From NCBI RefSeq assembly GCF_003070885.1, contig NZ_CP028913.1, positions 2,914,001 to 2,978,000 of the forward strand: a DNA stretch of 64,000 bases, read 5' to 3'. Position numbers and translations under genes: made by a program. Of this stretch, positions 52,573 through 61,687 are shown in pieces; the first letter of the stretch is position 1; every line of letters starts with the position of its first letter. The notes under the pieces are model-generated. The model was given only the letters and a program-made list of their open reading frames with translations. It was not told the DNA's origin and did not search any database. The stretch comes from Agromyces badenianii (GTDB taxonomy: Bacteria; Actinomycetota; Actinomycetes; Actinomycetales; Microbacteriaceae).

Positions 52573-54156
52573 TCAGCCGAGCATCGTCCCCTCGGCCGAC
52601 GCCGACGGCTTCGGATCCGGCAGCCGGCGCATCCGCAGCGCATTCGCGATGCCGAGGAGCCCCGCGAGGATCGGCACCAGCAGGGCGACCTGCAGTGCGA
52701 TGAAGCGCGAATCGGTGTTGATGCGGAGGATCTCCTCCTGCACCTCGGGCGTCTGATCGACGAGGAGCTCCTCGAGCCCGGTGTTCGTCATGATCTCGGC
52801 GTCCTCCTCGAGCACGGTCGAGACCTGCTGCTGCTGCTCGGAGCTCAGCACCGAGCTCCCGTCGGCACTCGCGGTGAACGTGAAGGCGAGGGTCGCGAGC
52901 ATGATCGCGCCCGCGAAGGCGAGGCCGAAGGAGAGGCCGAACGATCCCGCGGCCGAGTTCACTCCGGCGGCCTCGCTGACCCGCTCGTCGGTGATCGGCG
53001 AGAGGGTGTAGTTGTTCAGTTGCGAGACGAGCAGGCCGAGGCCGCAGCCCGAGATGATGAGCGGCACCGTGAGGTACCACCCCGAGTCGGCGATGGGCAC
53101 GATCGGCACGAGGATGGCGAGGCCGGCCACGAGGAGCACGAACCCCCACATGATGATGCTCGACGGTCGCCGCTTGAGGCCGCGACCGGCGAGCAGCGCC
53201 ACGGCGAACATGCTGAGAGACAGCGGCGCGATCGAGAGGCCCGCCTGCAGGGCGTTGTACTCGAAGACCATCTGCAGGTAGATCGGCAGCACGATCATCG
53301 TGCCGCCGAGGGCGATCTGCTGCAGCAGCTGCCCGCTCGCGCCCGCGCGGAACATCTTCGACTCGAAGAGCGCGGGGTCGAGCAGGGTGGGCTTGCCGCG
53401 ACGCTTGCGGCTGCGCAGCCAGAACACGAGGAGGCCGAGGCCGAGCACGCCGATGCCGATGATGAGACCGACGTAGCCGCCGCCCTCCTGCCACACGAGG
53501 ATGCCGGTCACGACTCCGCCCATGCCGACGATCGACAGCAGTGCGCCGACCAGGTCGATCGAGCGATCGCCGTGGTACGGCACGTCTTTCACGAGGCCGA
53601 TGCCGGCGAGCACGACCGCGATGATCACGGCCTCGAGCGCGAAGCCGACCCGCCAGGAGAGGAAGGTCGTGATGAACCCGCCGAGGAGCGGCCCGACCGC
53701 GGCGGCGATGGCAGCGGATGCCCCGACGAGGGCGTAGACCCGCTTCTGGTGGTCGCCCTCGAAGTTGCCGTGGATGAGCGACTGCATCGCGGGCAGCAGC
53801 AGCGACGCCCCGATCCCCCCGATGAACGCCCAGAAGATGATGATCGCGGTGAGGTTCTGCGCGAACACCATCGCGATCGCGCCGACTGCGTAGCCGAGCA
53901 GGCCGAGGATGTAGGCGAGCTTGCGCCCGATGAGGTCGCCGGTCTTGCCGCCGATGAGGATGAACGCCGCCGAGACGAGCGCCTCGAGGGCGATCGCCCC
54001 CTGCACGCCGCTCACGGTGGTGTCGAGATCGCGCACGACCGCCGAGATCGACACGTTCATGAGCGAGGTGTCGACCACGAGCACGAACATCGCCATCGCG
54101 AGCAGGAAGGCCAGTCGGGCGTTGAATCGCCCCCCGGCTGCTCCACGCGGATCCAT
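52573..54156 (-). CDS. MFS transporter, DHA2 family
   Basis: 527 residues with about 14 helices. TM1 carries LVVDTSLMNVSISAVV, the motif A loop after TM2 is GDLIGRK, and TM5 has AAVGPLLGGFI. Between TM13 and TM14 is an extended extracytoplasmic loop with helical, acid-rich segments (EEDAEIMTNTGLEELLVDQT), also seen in the DHA2 paralogue at 61688, suggesting shared function. No regulator gene is adjacent. Confidence 0.9.
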   Translation of the reverse strand: MDPRGAAGGRFNARLAFLLAMAMFVLVVDTSLMNVSISAVVRDLDTTVSGVQGAIALEALVSAAFILIGGKTGDLIGRKLAYILGLLGYAVGAIAMVFAQNLTAIIIFWAFIGGIGASLLLPAMQSLIHGNFEGDHQKRVYALVGASAAIAAAVGPLLGGFITTFLSWRVGFALEAVIIAVVLAGIGLVKDVPYHGDRSIDLVGALLSIVGMGGVVTGILVWQEGGGYVGLIIGIGVLGLGLLVFWLRSRKRRGKPTLLDPALFESKMFRAGASGQLLQQIALGGTMIVLPIYLQMVFEYNALQAGLSIAPLSLSMFAVALLAGRGLKRRPSSIIMWGFVLLVAGLAILVPIVPIADSGWYLTVPLIISGCGLGLLVSQLNNYTLSPITDERVSEAAGVNSAAGSFGLSFGLAFAGAIMLATLAFTFTASADGSSVLSSEQQQQVSTVLEEDAEIMTNTGLEELLVDQTPEVQEEILRINTDSRFIALQVALLVPILAGLLGIANALRMRRLPDPKPSASAEGTMLG

Positions 54157-54364
54157 GGCTCACCCAACCACATCCCCGGCTCCTCCGGAAGAGGACGGAT
54201 CGCGAACCTGACCCCAATTCTGCGAACGGGAGGAATCTGTCTCGCATCCGGTGGCTCGGCCGAGGCGGACCCTGGACGCGATCGCCCAAACGCCCTAAGC
54301 TGCCGAAGCTGCGTCATTCGCGCGGCATCAGGTCCGGTGCATCCGGTGAGGAGAGGAGTCGATC

Positions 54365-54424
54365 ATGGCTGTCGTCGTCGTGAACCTCCACGTTCCCATC
54401 ACCTGCGAGGCCTCCTCCCGCTAA
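54365..54424 (+). CDS. 19-residue leader peptide upstream of the RIO kinase
   Basis: ATG 54365 with a strong RBS (GGAGAGGAG) opens a 19-codon frame, MAVVVVNLHVPITCEASSR, ending TAA at 54422-54424. It is short with a run of four Val codons and one Cys. The final codons (CCTCCTCC, 54411-54418) are complementary to a Shine-Dalgarno. It ends 37 bases before the RIO kinase start, within the same transcript. The position suggests a regulatory uORF rather than an independent product. Confidence 0.55.
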   Translation: MAVVVVNLHVPITCEASSR

Positions 54425-54436
54425 GGGCCCGGTGGC

Positions 54437-54453
54437 CTCCGCGATCCTCGGAG
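54437..54453 (+). promoter_or_regulatory. hairpin masking the RIO kinase RBS
   Basis: CTCCG (54437-54441) and CGGAG (54449-54453) form a stem with a 7-base loop; the second arm contains the GGAG RBS of the kinase. Translation of the leader peptide could open or close it. Confidence 0.45.
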
Positions 54454-54460
54454 ATCCACC

Positions 54461-55366
54461 TTGCACATCACCTCGTCACTCGACGATTCCGCCGTCGTGC
54501 GTGCGCACGCGGCATCCCACGCCTTCACGACCCCGCGCTTCGACGCGGGCGACCTCGCCTTCCAGACCGCGGAACCCGGCGAGGACCAACGCTGGTCGAC
54601 CTGGCCGGCGACCACCCCCTCCGAACGCGGCCCGCAGCCGCGGCCCGATTGGCTCGTCACGGATGCCGCGGCGATCGACACCGAACTCGGCGTCGTGAAG
54701 ACCGGCAAGGAGGCCGACCTCAACCTCATCGAACGCGCCGTGCCGGGCGCCGAACCCGGCACGCTCGGCCGAAGCGTGCTGCTCGCGGCGAAGCGGTACC
54801 GCGGCAGCGACCACAGCGACTTCCACCGCTCCTCGGTGTACACCGAGGGGCGCGGCACCCGTCGGAGCCGCGACGCCCGTGCACTCGCGAAGGGCACGAC
54901 GTTCGGCCGGGAGGTCGCCCGGGTGCAATGGGCCTACGCCGAGTTCGAGGCGCTGACGCGACTCACCGAACTCGGGGCGTCGGTGCCGTATCCCGTGCAG
55001 GTGAACGGCACCGAGGTGCTCATGGAGTTCATCGGCGACGGCCGCGTCGCCGCACCCCGGCTCGCGCAGGTGCGCGCGAAGCCCGACGAGCTGCGCGAGC
55101 TGTTCCACCAGATCGTCGAGTTCATGCGCACGCTCGCACGATCGGGTCTCGCGCACGGCGACCTCTCGCCGTACAACCTGCTCGTGCATGACGGCCGCAT
55201 GGTGGCGATCGACCTGCCGCAGGTCGTCGACGTGGTCTCGAACCCGCAGGGCTTCGACCTGCTGCACCGAGACTGCGTGAACGTCTGCGACTGGTTCACA
55301 CGGCAGCGCCTCGAGTGCGACGCCGAGCAGCTCTTCGGCGAGCTCGTGGGCGAGGTCGGCTTCTGA
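54461..55366 (+). CDS. RIO family serine protein kinase
   Basis: 301 residues. It begins with TTG 54461, GGAG nine bases upstream. An N-terminal extension of about 70 residues precedes the RIO kinase fold: STGKEA-like VVKTGKEADL (nucleotide loop, about 79-88), Lys111 in AAKRYRG, catalytic HGDLSPYN (Asp234, Asn239) and metal-binding Asp251 in IDLPQ. RIO kinases act in ribosome biogenesis in archaea and eukaryotes; the bacterial targets are unknown. Confidence 0.88.
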   Translation: MHITSSLDDSAVVRAHAASHAFTTPRFDAGDLAFQTAEPGEDQRWSTWPATTPSERGPQPRPDWLVTDAAAIDTELGVVKTGKEADLNLIERAVPGAEPGTLGRSVLLAAKRYRGSDHSDFHRSSVYTEGRGTRRSRDARALAKGTTFGREVARVQWAYAEFEALTRLTELGASVPYPVQVNGTEVLMEFIGDGRVAAPRLAQVRAKPDELRELFHQIVEFMRTLARSGLAHGDLSPYNLLVHDGRMVAIDLPQVVDVVSNPQGFDLLHRDCVNVCDWFTRQRLECDAEQLFGELVGEVGF

Positions 55367-55467
55367 GCGCGTACACGGGCGCGTGCGCGTGCCTCGAGCG
55401 GCACGGTGCACGTCGGCGATACAGTGCCCACCACCCGCTGTTCATCTGAGAGAACGAGACTGCAGCC

Positions 55468-56874
55468 ATGACCGACCCCGACGCGCCTGGCTCCAACGAG
55501 ACGCCCCGCAACTTCCCGCCGTCGCACCTCACCCCGCCCGACGGGGCGGCCGCGACGATCGGCGTGGGGACAGCACAGGTCACGGCGGTCACCGAGGCCG
55601 GCGCACGCAAGGGGCGCATCCTCGCGTGGGGGCTCTGGGACTGGGGCTCGGCCGCGTTCAACGCGGTCGTCACGACGTTCGTGTTCACGGTGTACCTCAC
55701 GAGCGAGTCGTTCGGCCCGAAGGGAACCGTCGAAGCGCAGCTCGGCTGGGCCCTCGCGATCGCCGGCCTGCTCATCGCACTGCTCGCGCCGATCACGGGC
55801 CAGCGTTCCGACACGAGCGGCCGGCGCAAGCTCTGGCTCGCGGTGAACACCTACATCGTCGTCGCGATGACGGTGGCGATGTTCTTCGTGCTGCCCGCGC
55901 CCGAGTACCTGCTGCTCGGCCTCTTCCTGGTGGCCGCCGGCAACGTGTTCTTCGAGTTCGCCGGGGTCAACTACAACGCGATGCTCGTGCAGGTCTCGAC
56001 GCCGCGCTCGATCGGCAAGGTCTCGGGCTTCGGCTGGGGCATGGGCTACGTCGGCGGCATCGTGCTGCTGCTCATCGTGTACTTCGGCTTCATCCAGCCC
56101 GAGGTCGGCCTCTTCGGCGTGACCGGCGAGAACGGCCTCGACGTGCGGGTGACGATGCTCGTCTCCGCGCTGTGGTTCGGCCTCTTCGCCCTGCCAGTGC
56201 TCTTCGCGGTGCCCGAGTACCGCAACCCCGCCGCGGTCGACCGCGAGAAGATCGGCTTCTTCGCGTCGTACGCCCGCCTCGGCCGAGACATCAAGCGCCT
56301 CTGGAACGAGCAGCGCAACACGGTCTGGTTCCTGCTCGCGAGCGCCGTCTTCCGCGACGGGCTCGCCGGCGTCTTCACGTTCGGCGGAGTCCTCGCGGCA
56401 TCCGTCTTCGGGTTCTCGGCCGGCGAGGTCATCATCTTCGCGATCGCCGCCAACGTCGTCGCCGGCATCTCGACGATGGCCGTCGGCGCGCTCGACGACC
56501 GGCTCGGGGCGAAGCCCGTGATCGTTGCGGCGCTCATCGGCCTCGTCGTGAGCGGGCTCATCGTCTTCTTCATGCACGACGGCGGCCAGATCGTGTTCTG
56601 GACCGCGGGCCTGGCGCTCTGCCTCTTCGTCGGCCCGGCGCAGTCGGCGAGCCGCACCTTCCTCGCGCGCCTCATTCCGGCGGGCCGCGAGGGCGAGGTG
56701 TTCGGCCTCTACGCGACGACCGGTCGCGCGGTGAGCTTCCTGGCACCGACCGCGTTCGCGCTCTTCGTGACGATAGGCGGCGCACCGTACTTCGGCATCC
56801 TCGGCATCGTGCTCGTGATCGCGCTCGGTCTCGCGCTCCTCATCCCCGTGAAGGCGAGCGCGCCCACCCGCTGA
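55468..56874 (+). CDS. MFS transporter, UMF1 (Atg22-like) family
   Basis: 468 residues with about 12 helices. A Pro-rich N-terminal tail (to about 45) precedes ILAWGLWDWGSAAFNAVVTT, the WDxGxxAFN signature of UMF1/Atg22-like transporters. It also has QRSDTSGRRK (motif A) and FEFAGVNYNAMLVQV. The C-terminal half has ASRTFLARLIPAGREGEVFG. Likely substrates in the family are amino acids or sugars; none can be assigned. Confidence 0.88.
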   Translation: MTDPDAPGSNETPRNFPPSHLTPPDGAAATIGVGTAQVTAVTEAGARKGRILAWGLWDWGSAAFNAVVTTFVFTVYLTSESFGPKGTVEAQLGWALAIAGLLIALLAPITGQRSDTSGRRKLWLAVNTYIVVAMTVAMFFVLPAPEYLLLGLFLVAAGNVFFEFAGVNYNAMLVQVSTPRSIGKVSGFGWGMGYVGGIVLLLIVYFGFIQPEVGLFGVTGENGLDVRVTMLVSALWFGLFALPVLFAVPEYRNPAAVDREKIGFFASYARLGRDIKRLWNEQRNTVWFLLASAVFRDGLAGVFTFGGVLAASVFGFSAGEVIIFAIAANVVAGISTMAVGALDDRLGAKPVIVAALIGLVVSGLIVFFMHDGGQIVFWTAGLALCLFVGPAQSASRTFLARLIPAGREGEVFGLYATTGRAVSFLAPTAFALFVTIGGAPYFGILGIVLVIALGLALLIPVKASAPTR

Positions 56875-56904
56875 TTCGCGGGATGCCCACTGGGCCGTAC
56901 GGCG

Positions 56905-57510
56905 TCAGTTGCCCTGCGAGCCGGCGTCGGTCACACCGACATCCGTGCGATGGAAGTTGTGGAATGAGCGCGACGCCGTCGGACCGCGCTGCCCCTGGTA
57001 GCGCGAGCTGTACTCGGCCGAGCCGTAGGGCCGCTCGCTCGGCGACGACAGCCGGAAGAAGCACATCTGGCCGATCTTCATGCCCGGCCAGAGCTTGATC
57101 GGCAGGGTCGCGACGTTCGAGAGTTCGAGCGTGACGTGCCCGGTGAAGCCCGGGTCGATGAAGCCGGCCGTCGAGTGCGTGAGCAGGCCGAGCCGGCCGA
57201 GCGAGCTCTTGCCCTCAAGTCGCGCGGCGACGTCGTCGGGCAGCGTCACCGCCTCGTAGGTCGACGCGAGCACGAACTCGCCGGGGTGCAGGATGAACGC
57301 CTCGTCGGGCCGCACCTCGATGAGGCGCGTGAGCTCGGGCTGGTCTTCGGCCGGGTCGATGAACGGGTACTTGTGGTTGTCGAAGAGACGGAAGTACCGA
57401 TCGAGTCGAACGTCGATCGACGACGGCTGGATCATGCCCGGTTCGTAGGGCTCGAGGCCGATGCGGCCCGCGTCGAGTTCGGCCCGGATGTCACGATCTG
57501 AGAGCAGCAC
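56905..57510 (-). CDS. dcd: dCTP deaminase (possibly bifunctional with dUTPase activity)
   Basis: 201 residues. [20 protein letters not shown] at the N-terminus, [30 protein letters not shown] with the catalytic Ser-Arg region, and C-terminal [14 protein letters not shown] match Rv0321 of M. tuberculosis, which is bifunctional DCD:DUT (dCTP to dUMP). GTG 57510 has a TACGCT -10 box six bases upstream. It lies beside a tRNA-Gly gene, common in actinobacteria. Supplies dUMP for thymidylate synthesis. Confidence 0.93.
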   Translation of the reverse strand: MLLSDRDIRAELDAGRIGLEPYEPGMIQPSSIDVRLDRYFRLFDNHKYPFIDPAEDQPELTRLIEVRPDEAFILHPGEFVLASTYEAVTLPDDVAARLEGKSSLGRLGLLTHSTAGFIDPGFTGHVTLELSNVATLPIKLWPGMKIGQMCFFRLSSPSERPYGSAEYSSRYQGQRGPTASRSFHNFHRTDVGVTDAGSQGN

Positions 57511-57516
57511 GCTGCC

Positions 57517-57522
57517 AGCGTA
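57517..57522 (-). promoter_or_regulatory. -10 box TACGCT for dcd
   Basis: TACGCT on the minus strand, six bases before GTG 57510; leaderless layout. Confidence 0.55.
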
Positions 57523-57590
57523 GCAACGCACTTGCTAGGATGACTGACGTTGCTTCTGCAGCCGTTTCCAACGGCCGGCGGATGCCGCGT

Positions 57591-57664
57591 GCGGATGTAG
57601 TTCAATGGTAGAACTTCAGCTTCCCAAGCTGATAGCGCGGGTTCGATTCCCGTCATCCGCTCCA
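57591..57664 (+). tRNA. tRNA-Gly (anticodon CCC)
   Basis: Acceptor stem GCGGATG (57591-57597) pairs with CATCCGC (57654-57660); discriminator T then encoded CCA (57662-57664). D-arm GTTC...GAAC, anticodon stem TCAGC/GCTGA with loop TTCCCAA giving anticodon CCC, T-arm with GGTTCGATTCC. It reads GGG codons. Confidence 0.97.
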
Positions 57665-57755
57665 TATACGCAGCCGCAGCCCTCAGGCTCGTGCCAACCA
57701 CAACTCAGTTCTGCGCGATGTTCGAACGAGCTTGCGCTGTCGGCTCGGGGGAATC

Positions 57756-58307
57756 ATGCACGTCGAGAACTCGGGCGCACACGACGACGGTCGTCGCGCC
57801 TCATTCGTCACGATGATCGCCGATGACCCCCAACGTCTGCGCAGGCGCAGCATCTCGCTGGGCGTCGCCCCCGATGACGCGGACGACGTCGCGCAGACCG
57901 TTCTGCTTCGGGCGTGGAGGTCGATCGAGCACCTCAACGCACCAGAACGCGGGCAGATGTGTTCCTGGCTGGACACGATCGCCCGGAACGCGGCGACCGA
58001 TCTCGCCCGACAGCAGTCACGTCGCCGTGCCGTGCCCCTCGATCATGATGTGGCCGATGAGTCGAGCGTGTCCGGAGACGTCGAGATGCGCGTGATCCTC
58101 GACGGAGCCCTGCAGGCGATCCACGCCCTCCCCGAAGCCCTGCGCGAGCCGCTGCTCATGAGCGTCGCCGACGAGCTCTCCGCAGCGGAGATCGCCGAGC
58201 GGCTCGGGATCACCCCTGCTGCAGCCAGGCAGCGGATCGCCAGGGCACGGAAGGCGCTCGCCGCATGCCGAGACGCCGGGATGTCCGCGTCACCGCGGAT
58301 GACCTGA
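57756..58307 (+). CDS. ECF-type RNA polymerase sigma factor
   Basis: 183 residues. Region 2 shows DDADDVAQTVLLRAWRSIEH (-10 recognition) and WLDTIARNAATDLARQQSRR; region 4 shows LPEALREPLLMSVADELSAAE followed by IAERLGITPAAARQRIARAR (HTH binding -35). There is no fused anti-sigma or C-terminal sensor domain, and no adjacent anti-sigma gene. RBS GGGGG four bases before ATG. Confidence 0.9.
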   Translation: MHVENSGAHDDGRRASFVTMIADDPQRLRRRSISLGVAPDDADDVAQTVLLRAWRSIEHLNAPERGQMCSWLDTIARNAATDLARQQSRRRAVPLDHDVADESSVSGDVEMRVILDGALQAIHALPEALREPLLMSVADELSAAEIAERLGITPAAARQRIARARKALAACRDAGMSASPRMT

Positions 58308-58312
58308 AGGCC

Positions 58313-58338
58313 GGCCGCCGCATCAGGACGCGGCGGCC
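58313..58338. terminator. bidirectional terminator hairpin
   Basis: GGCCGCCGC and GCGGCGGCC form a perfect 9-bp stem with an 8-base loop between the convergent sigma factor and NTF2-like genes. Confidence 0.75.
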
Positions 58339-58353
58339 GACCATCCGGATGCC

Positions 58354-58734
58354 TCAGGCAGTGCCGAACGGGTTGTCGATCACATAGCGCCATCCGTGCT
58401 GCTCGTCGTAGGCGGCGACGTCGGCGGTGGTGCCGGCGAGCGCGACCTCCGAGCCATCGGGGCCGATGCCGCTGATCGTCCAGTCGGCGACGACCAGACC
58501 GGTGTCGCCGCTCTGGAAGACGTGACGGACCGTCATGGTGATCGGCAGGTTGAGGCCGAGGAACTGCTCGAGCGCGCCGCGGACGGACGCCTCGCCCTGC
58601 ACCGGCTGGCCTGGAGCGGGGACGAAGACGACATCGTCGGTGTTCAGTGCAAGCAGACTTTCGAGGTCGCGAGCGTTGAATCGATCGGCGAACGCGAGAT
58701 TGAGCTGGTCGAGCGCGGCAACAGGGGTGGCCAT
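58354..58734 (-). CDS. NTF2/SnoaL-like domain protein
   Basis: 126 residues of the NTF2-like fold: QLNLAFADRFNARDLESLLA at the N-terminus, VVFVPAPGQPVQGEASVRGA, then IGPDGSEVALAGTTADVA. The fold has a conical pocket used by many small enzymes and binding proteins. It converges on the ECF sigma gene; some ECF factors carry a fused SnoaL domain, so a partner role is conceivable but unproven. Confidence 0.85.
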   Translation of the reverse strand: MATPVAALDQLNLAFADRFNARDLESLLALNTDDVVFVPAPGQPVQGEASVRGALEQFLGLNLPITMTVRHVFQSGDTGLVVADWTISGIGPDGSEVALAGTTADVAAYDEQHGWRYVIDNPFGTA

Positions 58735-58803
58735 GGGTGTTCGGTCCTTTCACAGTGGACGGAGGCCGGCCTGTTGCCGACCTCCATTGAGAAAGACGCC
58801 GCG

Positions 58804-58834
58804 CGACGCGAGATGTGACATCCGCTTCGCGTCG
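58804..58834. repeat. nested hairpin CGACGCGA / TCGCGTCG with inner GATGTGACATC
   Basis: Outer arms 58804-58811 and 58827-58834 (8 bp); the inner 11-base dyad is at 58812-58822. It lies 70 bases upstream of the NTF2-like start, a likely regulator site or leader hairpin. Confidence 0.55.
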
Positions 58835-58875
58835 GGTTCAACCTGCGATCGAGTTGCGTTCGCAGCATGCCTACT

Positions 58876-58929
58876 CGGCCGAACCGGCCGAACCGGCCGA
58901 CCCGGCCGAACCGGCCGACCCGGCCGATC
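58876..58929. repeat. six tandem 9-bp units CGGCCGA(A/C/T)C
   Basis: Units start at 58876, 58885, 58894, 58903, 58912 and 58921; each contains the palindrome CGGCCG. Variation is confined to one base of each unit. It could bind a protein cooperatively or be neutral slippage DNA. Confidence 0.9.
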
Positions 58930-59472
58930 CGGCAGCTCGAAACATACGTCACACATGCGCGGCGGTGCACTTCGGCGACAGCGGCGGATGGTATCCTCGT
59001 CGCACTGTCACAGCGGCGGCGGCTGCGATTCGGGTTCGCAGCCTCCTCAGTACCGTTCGTGATAGCCGGACGGAGAGAAGGAGGGGGCCAACCGCTCTTC
59101 GCCCTTGAAACGACGCGCACGCACTGCGTGCGCCATCGATGAGACCGCGACCTACCCGCGTCGGTTGTCGATGGCCGGGCCGGTGATCCCCTTCATCGGC
59201 CCGGCGGCCCCTCTCCCCGTGCCCTGAAGTGGGGAGTTTCGAGACCCGCGCCCCACCGCGACAATCGTCGTGGTGGCACGCTGCAATCCCGACTGACCGA
59301 TGCTCGACACCATGGCCCTCGATCGATGGCCCGGCAGGCAGAGTCCATCCAGACTCGTCCTCTCCCGTATGGCAGCCCATGCTCGGGAGGGGGCGAGTCT
59401 GGCCGACAGCGACGAGTACCGTGCCATCGCCGCACCGTACCGCCTGTCGGTGGGCGGGTGCAGACTGGGTGC

Positions 59473-60177
59473 ATGTGCGGGCGATTCGCGAACGATGCCA
59501 AGATCGACGAGCTCATCCAGGAGTTCGTCGCCGAGGGCAACGACTACCGCGACTGGAGGCCGCAGTACTCCATCGCCCCGACCGAGCTCGTGCCGATCGT
59601 GCGAGAGCGACAGCAGAAGCAGACGGGCGAGATCACCCGGTCGATCGACGCCGCGGTGTGGAACTTCCACCCCTCGTTCATGAAGGATTCGAAGCGCCCG
59701 CAGTTCAACACGCGCATCGAGACGGTTGCCACCAACGGACTGTGGAAGGGCGCGTTCGCGTCGTCCCGCTGCCTCGTGCCGATGCGCGGCTACTACGAGT
59801 GGACGGGTGAGCCCGGGCACAAGCAGGCGTTCTTCCTGCACGGTGAACGGCCCCTGCTCGCTGCCGCGGGCATCTACACGACCCGCAAGGTCGGCGACGA
59901 GTGGGAGGTCTCGACCTCGATCATCACTCGAGAGGCGAGGGATGCCTCAGGCGAGGTGCACGACCGCATGCCGGTCTTCCTCGAGCGCGACGTGTGGAAC
60001 GAGTACCTGGCTCCGGTCAAGCTCTACGACGACGGCAGAGCCGAGATGGTCGCACTGCTCACGAGCGAGTCCGAGCGCGTCGCCTCGACGATCTCGCACT
60101 ACGAGGTCGACCGGCGGGTCAACAACTCTCGCGCGGTCGATCCCGCCGACCCTACCCTCATCGAGCCGATCGACTGA
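59473..60177 (+). CDS. SOS response-associated peptidase (SRAP, YedK/HMCES family)
   Basis: 234 residues. The catalytic Cys2 is exposed after Met removal (MCGRFANDAK). Other family residues are Asn79 (PQFNTR), Glu109 in GYYEWTG and His163 in VHDRMPVFL. SRAP proteins crosslink to abasic sites in single-stranded DNA and so protect them during replication. ATG 59473 is fixed by the need for Cys2; a CAGACT box six bases upstream suggests a leaderless start. Confidence 0.94.
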   Translation: MCGRFANDAKIDELIQEFVAEGNDYRDWRPQYSIAPTELVPIVRERQQKQTGEITRSIDAAVWNFHPSFMKDSKRPQFNTRIETVATNGLWKGAFASSRCLVPMRGYYEWTGEPGHKQAFFLHGERPLLAAAGIYTTRKVGDEWEVSTSIITREARDASGEVHDRMPVFLERDVWNEYLAPVKLYDDGRAEMVALLTSESERVASTISHYEVDRRVNNSRAVDPADPTLIEPID

Positions 60178-60203
60178 CGCGGGCCGGAAGGCCGACAGGC
60201 TGG

Positions 60204-61652
60204 TCAGGCCGACGCGGCCGCTTCGAGCCGGCCGGAGGCGACGGCCGCGACGAAGGTCTCGTAGTCGCGGTCGTTCTGGTCGGCATACGAGACCGCGAAG
60301 TCGGCGATCGCCTCATCGAACCGGTCGCTGCCGCCGAGGTACGCGGCGATCGCCACACGATCGCCCGAGCGGGCATGGGCGCGAGCGAGCGTCTCGCCGC
60401 ACATCCGCGCGTACAGCTTCGCTCCGGATGGCACGGCGCCCTCGACCTCGAAGGCCCCTTTCCAGTCATGCAACTGCCGCACGTAGAAGTCGCGCTCGCC
60501 CCCGTCGGGGAGGCCCACCCGCTGCCAACCGAGGAAGAGGTCGCTGGCGGCCTGCATGAGGCGCTGACCTCGCACGACACGCTCGCCGTGCTCGGCGTAC
60601 CGGCTCGGCGCGAGGAAGCGCTCGAGCACCGACGCCTGCGCCTCCTTCGCCTGGAGCAGCAGTGGGTCGCCGTTGTCGCGGCCGCGCAGCAGCACGATCC
60701 AGACCCGGGTGCCGACACTGCCGACCCCGACGACCTTCCGGGCCATGTGCACGTAGGTGTACTCCTGAAACGGATGCCGGGACAGTGAGAGCGTCGTCTG
60801 GAACTCCTTCAGCAGATCCCGCATCCACAGCTCGTCCTGCTCGGGCGCGCGGCCGTCGGGCCAGAGGTCCTCGACGGGCACGATCAACGGCGGGTCGGCC
60901 GTGATGCGCAACTCGCCGTCGACGACGTCGACGAGTTTCGAGAACGCGCGCATGCTGTCGCGTGTGCGGGCCTTCGCAAGGATGGCCTCGGTGCGCTTCA
61001 CCTGCTCCTTCTGCAGGTTGTCCGCCCGCTGCTCCGCCCGCACCCAGTCCGTGATCTGCTCGGCGTCGAGTCGGTCGTACCAGGCGTCGAGCACGCGGGA
61101 GGCGGCGGCCCGACGCATCCGCTCTCGATAGCCTCGCACCGCCTCGACGGTGACCTCGCGGCATTCGGCGCCGCTGAAGCCGAGGTGCCGGCCCGCCACC
61201 TCGAAGCTCGCGGCGAGCCGCTTGACGTCCCACTCCCACGGGCCTGGCAGCGTCTCGTCGAAGTCGTTGATGTCGAAGACGAGCTTGCGCTCGGGCGTGC
61301 CGAAGACGCCGAAGTTCGAGAGGTGGGCGTCGCCGCAGAGCTGCACCGTGATGCCGGAGTCGGCCGTGCCCGCGAGGTCGGCGGCCATGATGAGGGCGGC
61401 GCCGCGGTAGAAGGTGAACGGCGAGACCATCATGCGGGCATGACGGATCGGGATGAGCTCGGCGACCCGGCTCGTCGCCTGTTCCTCGAGCAGCGCCACG
61501 GGGTCGGGCCGGTCGGCGGCCGGGCTCCAGTCGGCGTGGTCGGTTCGCGGCGAACGCCGCCGCGCCGCGCGTCCCCACTCCTCCCGGGCCGCGAAGTCGG
61601 TGGGGTCGGGCAGCGGCTCGACGGCATCGGATGCCTCGTGGTGCGTGTTCAT
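60204..61652 (-). CDS. DUF2252 family protein (kinase-like fold)
   Basis: 482 residues. The HARMMVSPFTFYRGAALIMA stretch is family-typical. LCGDAHLSNFGVF (about 105-117) and VFDINDFDE (about 125-133) resemble the catalytic HxDxxxxN and metal-binding DxD of aminoglycoside-phosphotransferase-like kinases. A late GVGSVGTRVWIVLLRG is conserved. Its substrate is unknown. ATG 61652 has GGGGAAG upstream. It follows the DHA2 exporter gene by 35 bases on the same strand and may be co-transcribed. Confidence 0.88.
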   Translation of the reverse strand: MNTHHEASDAVEPLPDPTDFAAREEWGRAARRRSPRTDHADWSPAADRPDPVALLEEQATSRVAELIPIRHARMMVSPFTFYRGAALIMAADLAGTADSGITVQLCGDAHLSNFGVFGTPERKLVFDINDFDETLPGPWEWDVKRLAASFEVAGRHLGFSGAECREVTVEAVRGYRERMRRAAASRVLDAWYDRLDAEQITDWVRAEQRADNLQKEQVKRTEAILAKARTRDSMRAFSKLVDVVDGELRITADPPLIVPVEDLWPDGRAPEQDELWMRDLLKEFQTTLSLSRHPFQEYTYVHMARKVVGVGSVGTRVWIVLLRGRDNGDPLLLQAKEAQASVLERFLAPSRYAEHGERVVRGQRLMQAASDLFLGWQRVGLPDGGERDFYVRQLHDWKGAFEVEGAVPSGAKLYARMCGETLARAHARSGDRVAIAAYLGGSDRFDEAIADFAVSYADQNDRDYETFVAAVASGRLEAAASA

Positions 61653-61687
61653 GGTGCTTCCCCGTTCCTCGTCGTCACCGGCCGGTT

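Larger units (their letters stand above)
58735..59472. other. 738 bp without a gene
   Basis: It holds a nested hairpin (58804-58834) and six 9-bp CGGCCGA(A/C/T)C repeats (58876-58929). No frame shows a family motif; the repeat makes artificial RVGRFG-type ORFs. It is probably the long upstream region of the NTF2-like gene. Confidence 0.6.

Noticed and set aside
58644..59120. Minus-strand ORF with RVGRFG repeats
   Set aside because: It is the product of the CGGCCGA 9-bp DNA array read in frame, not a conserved protein.
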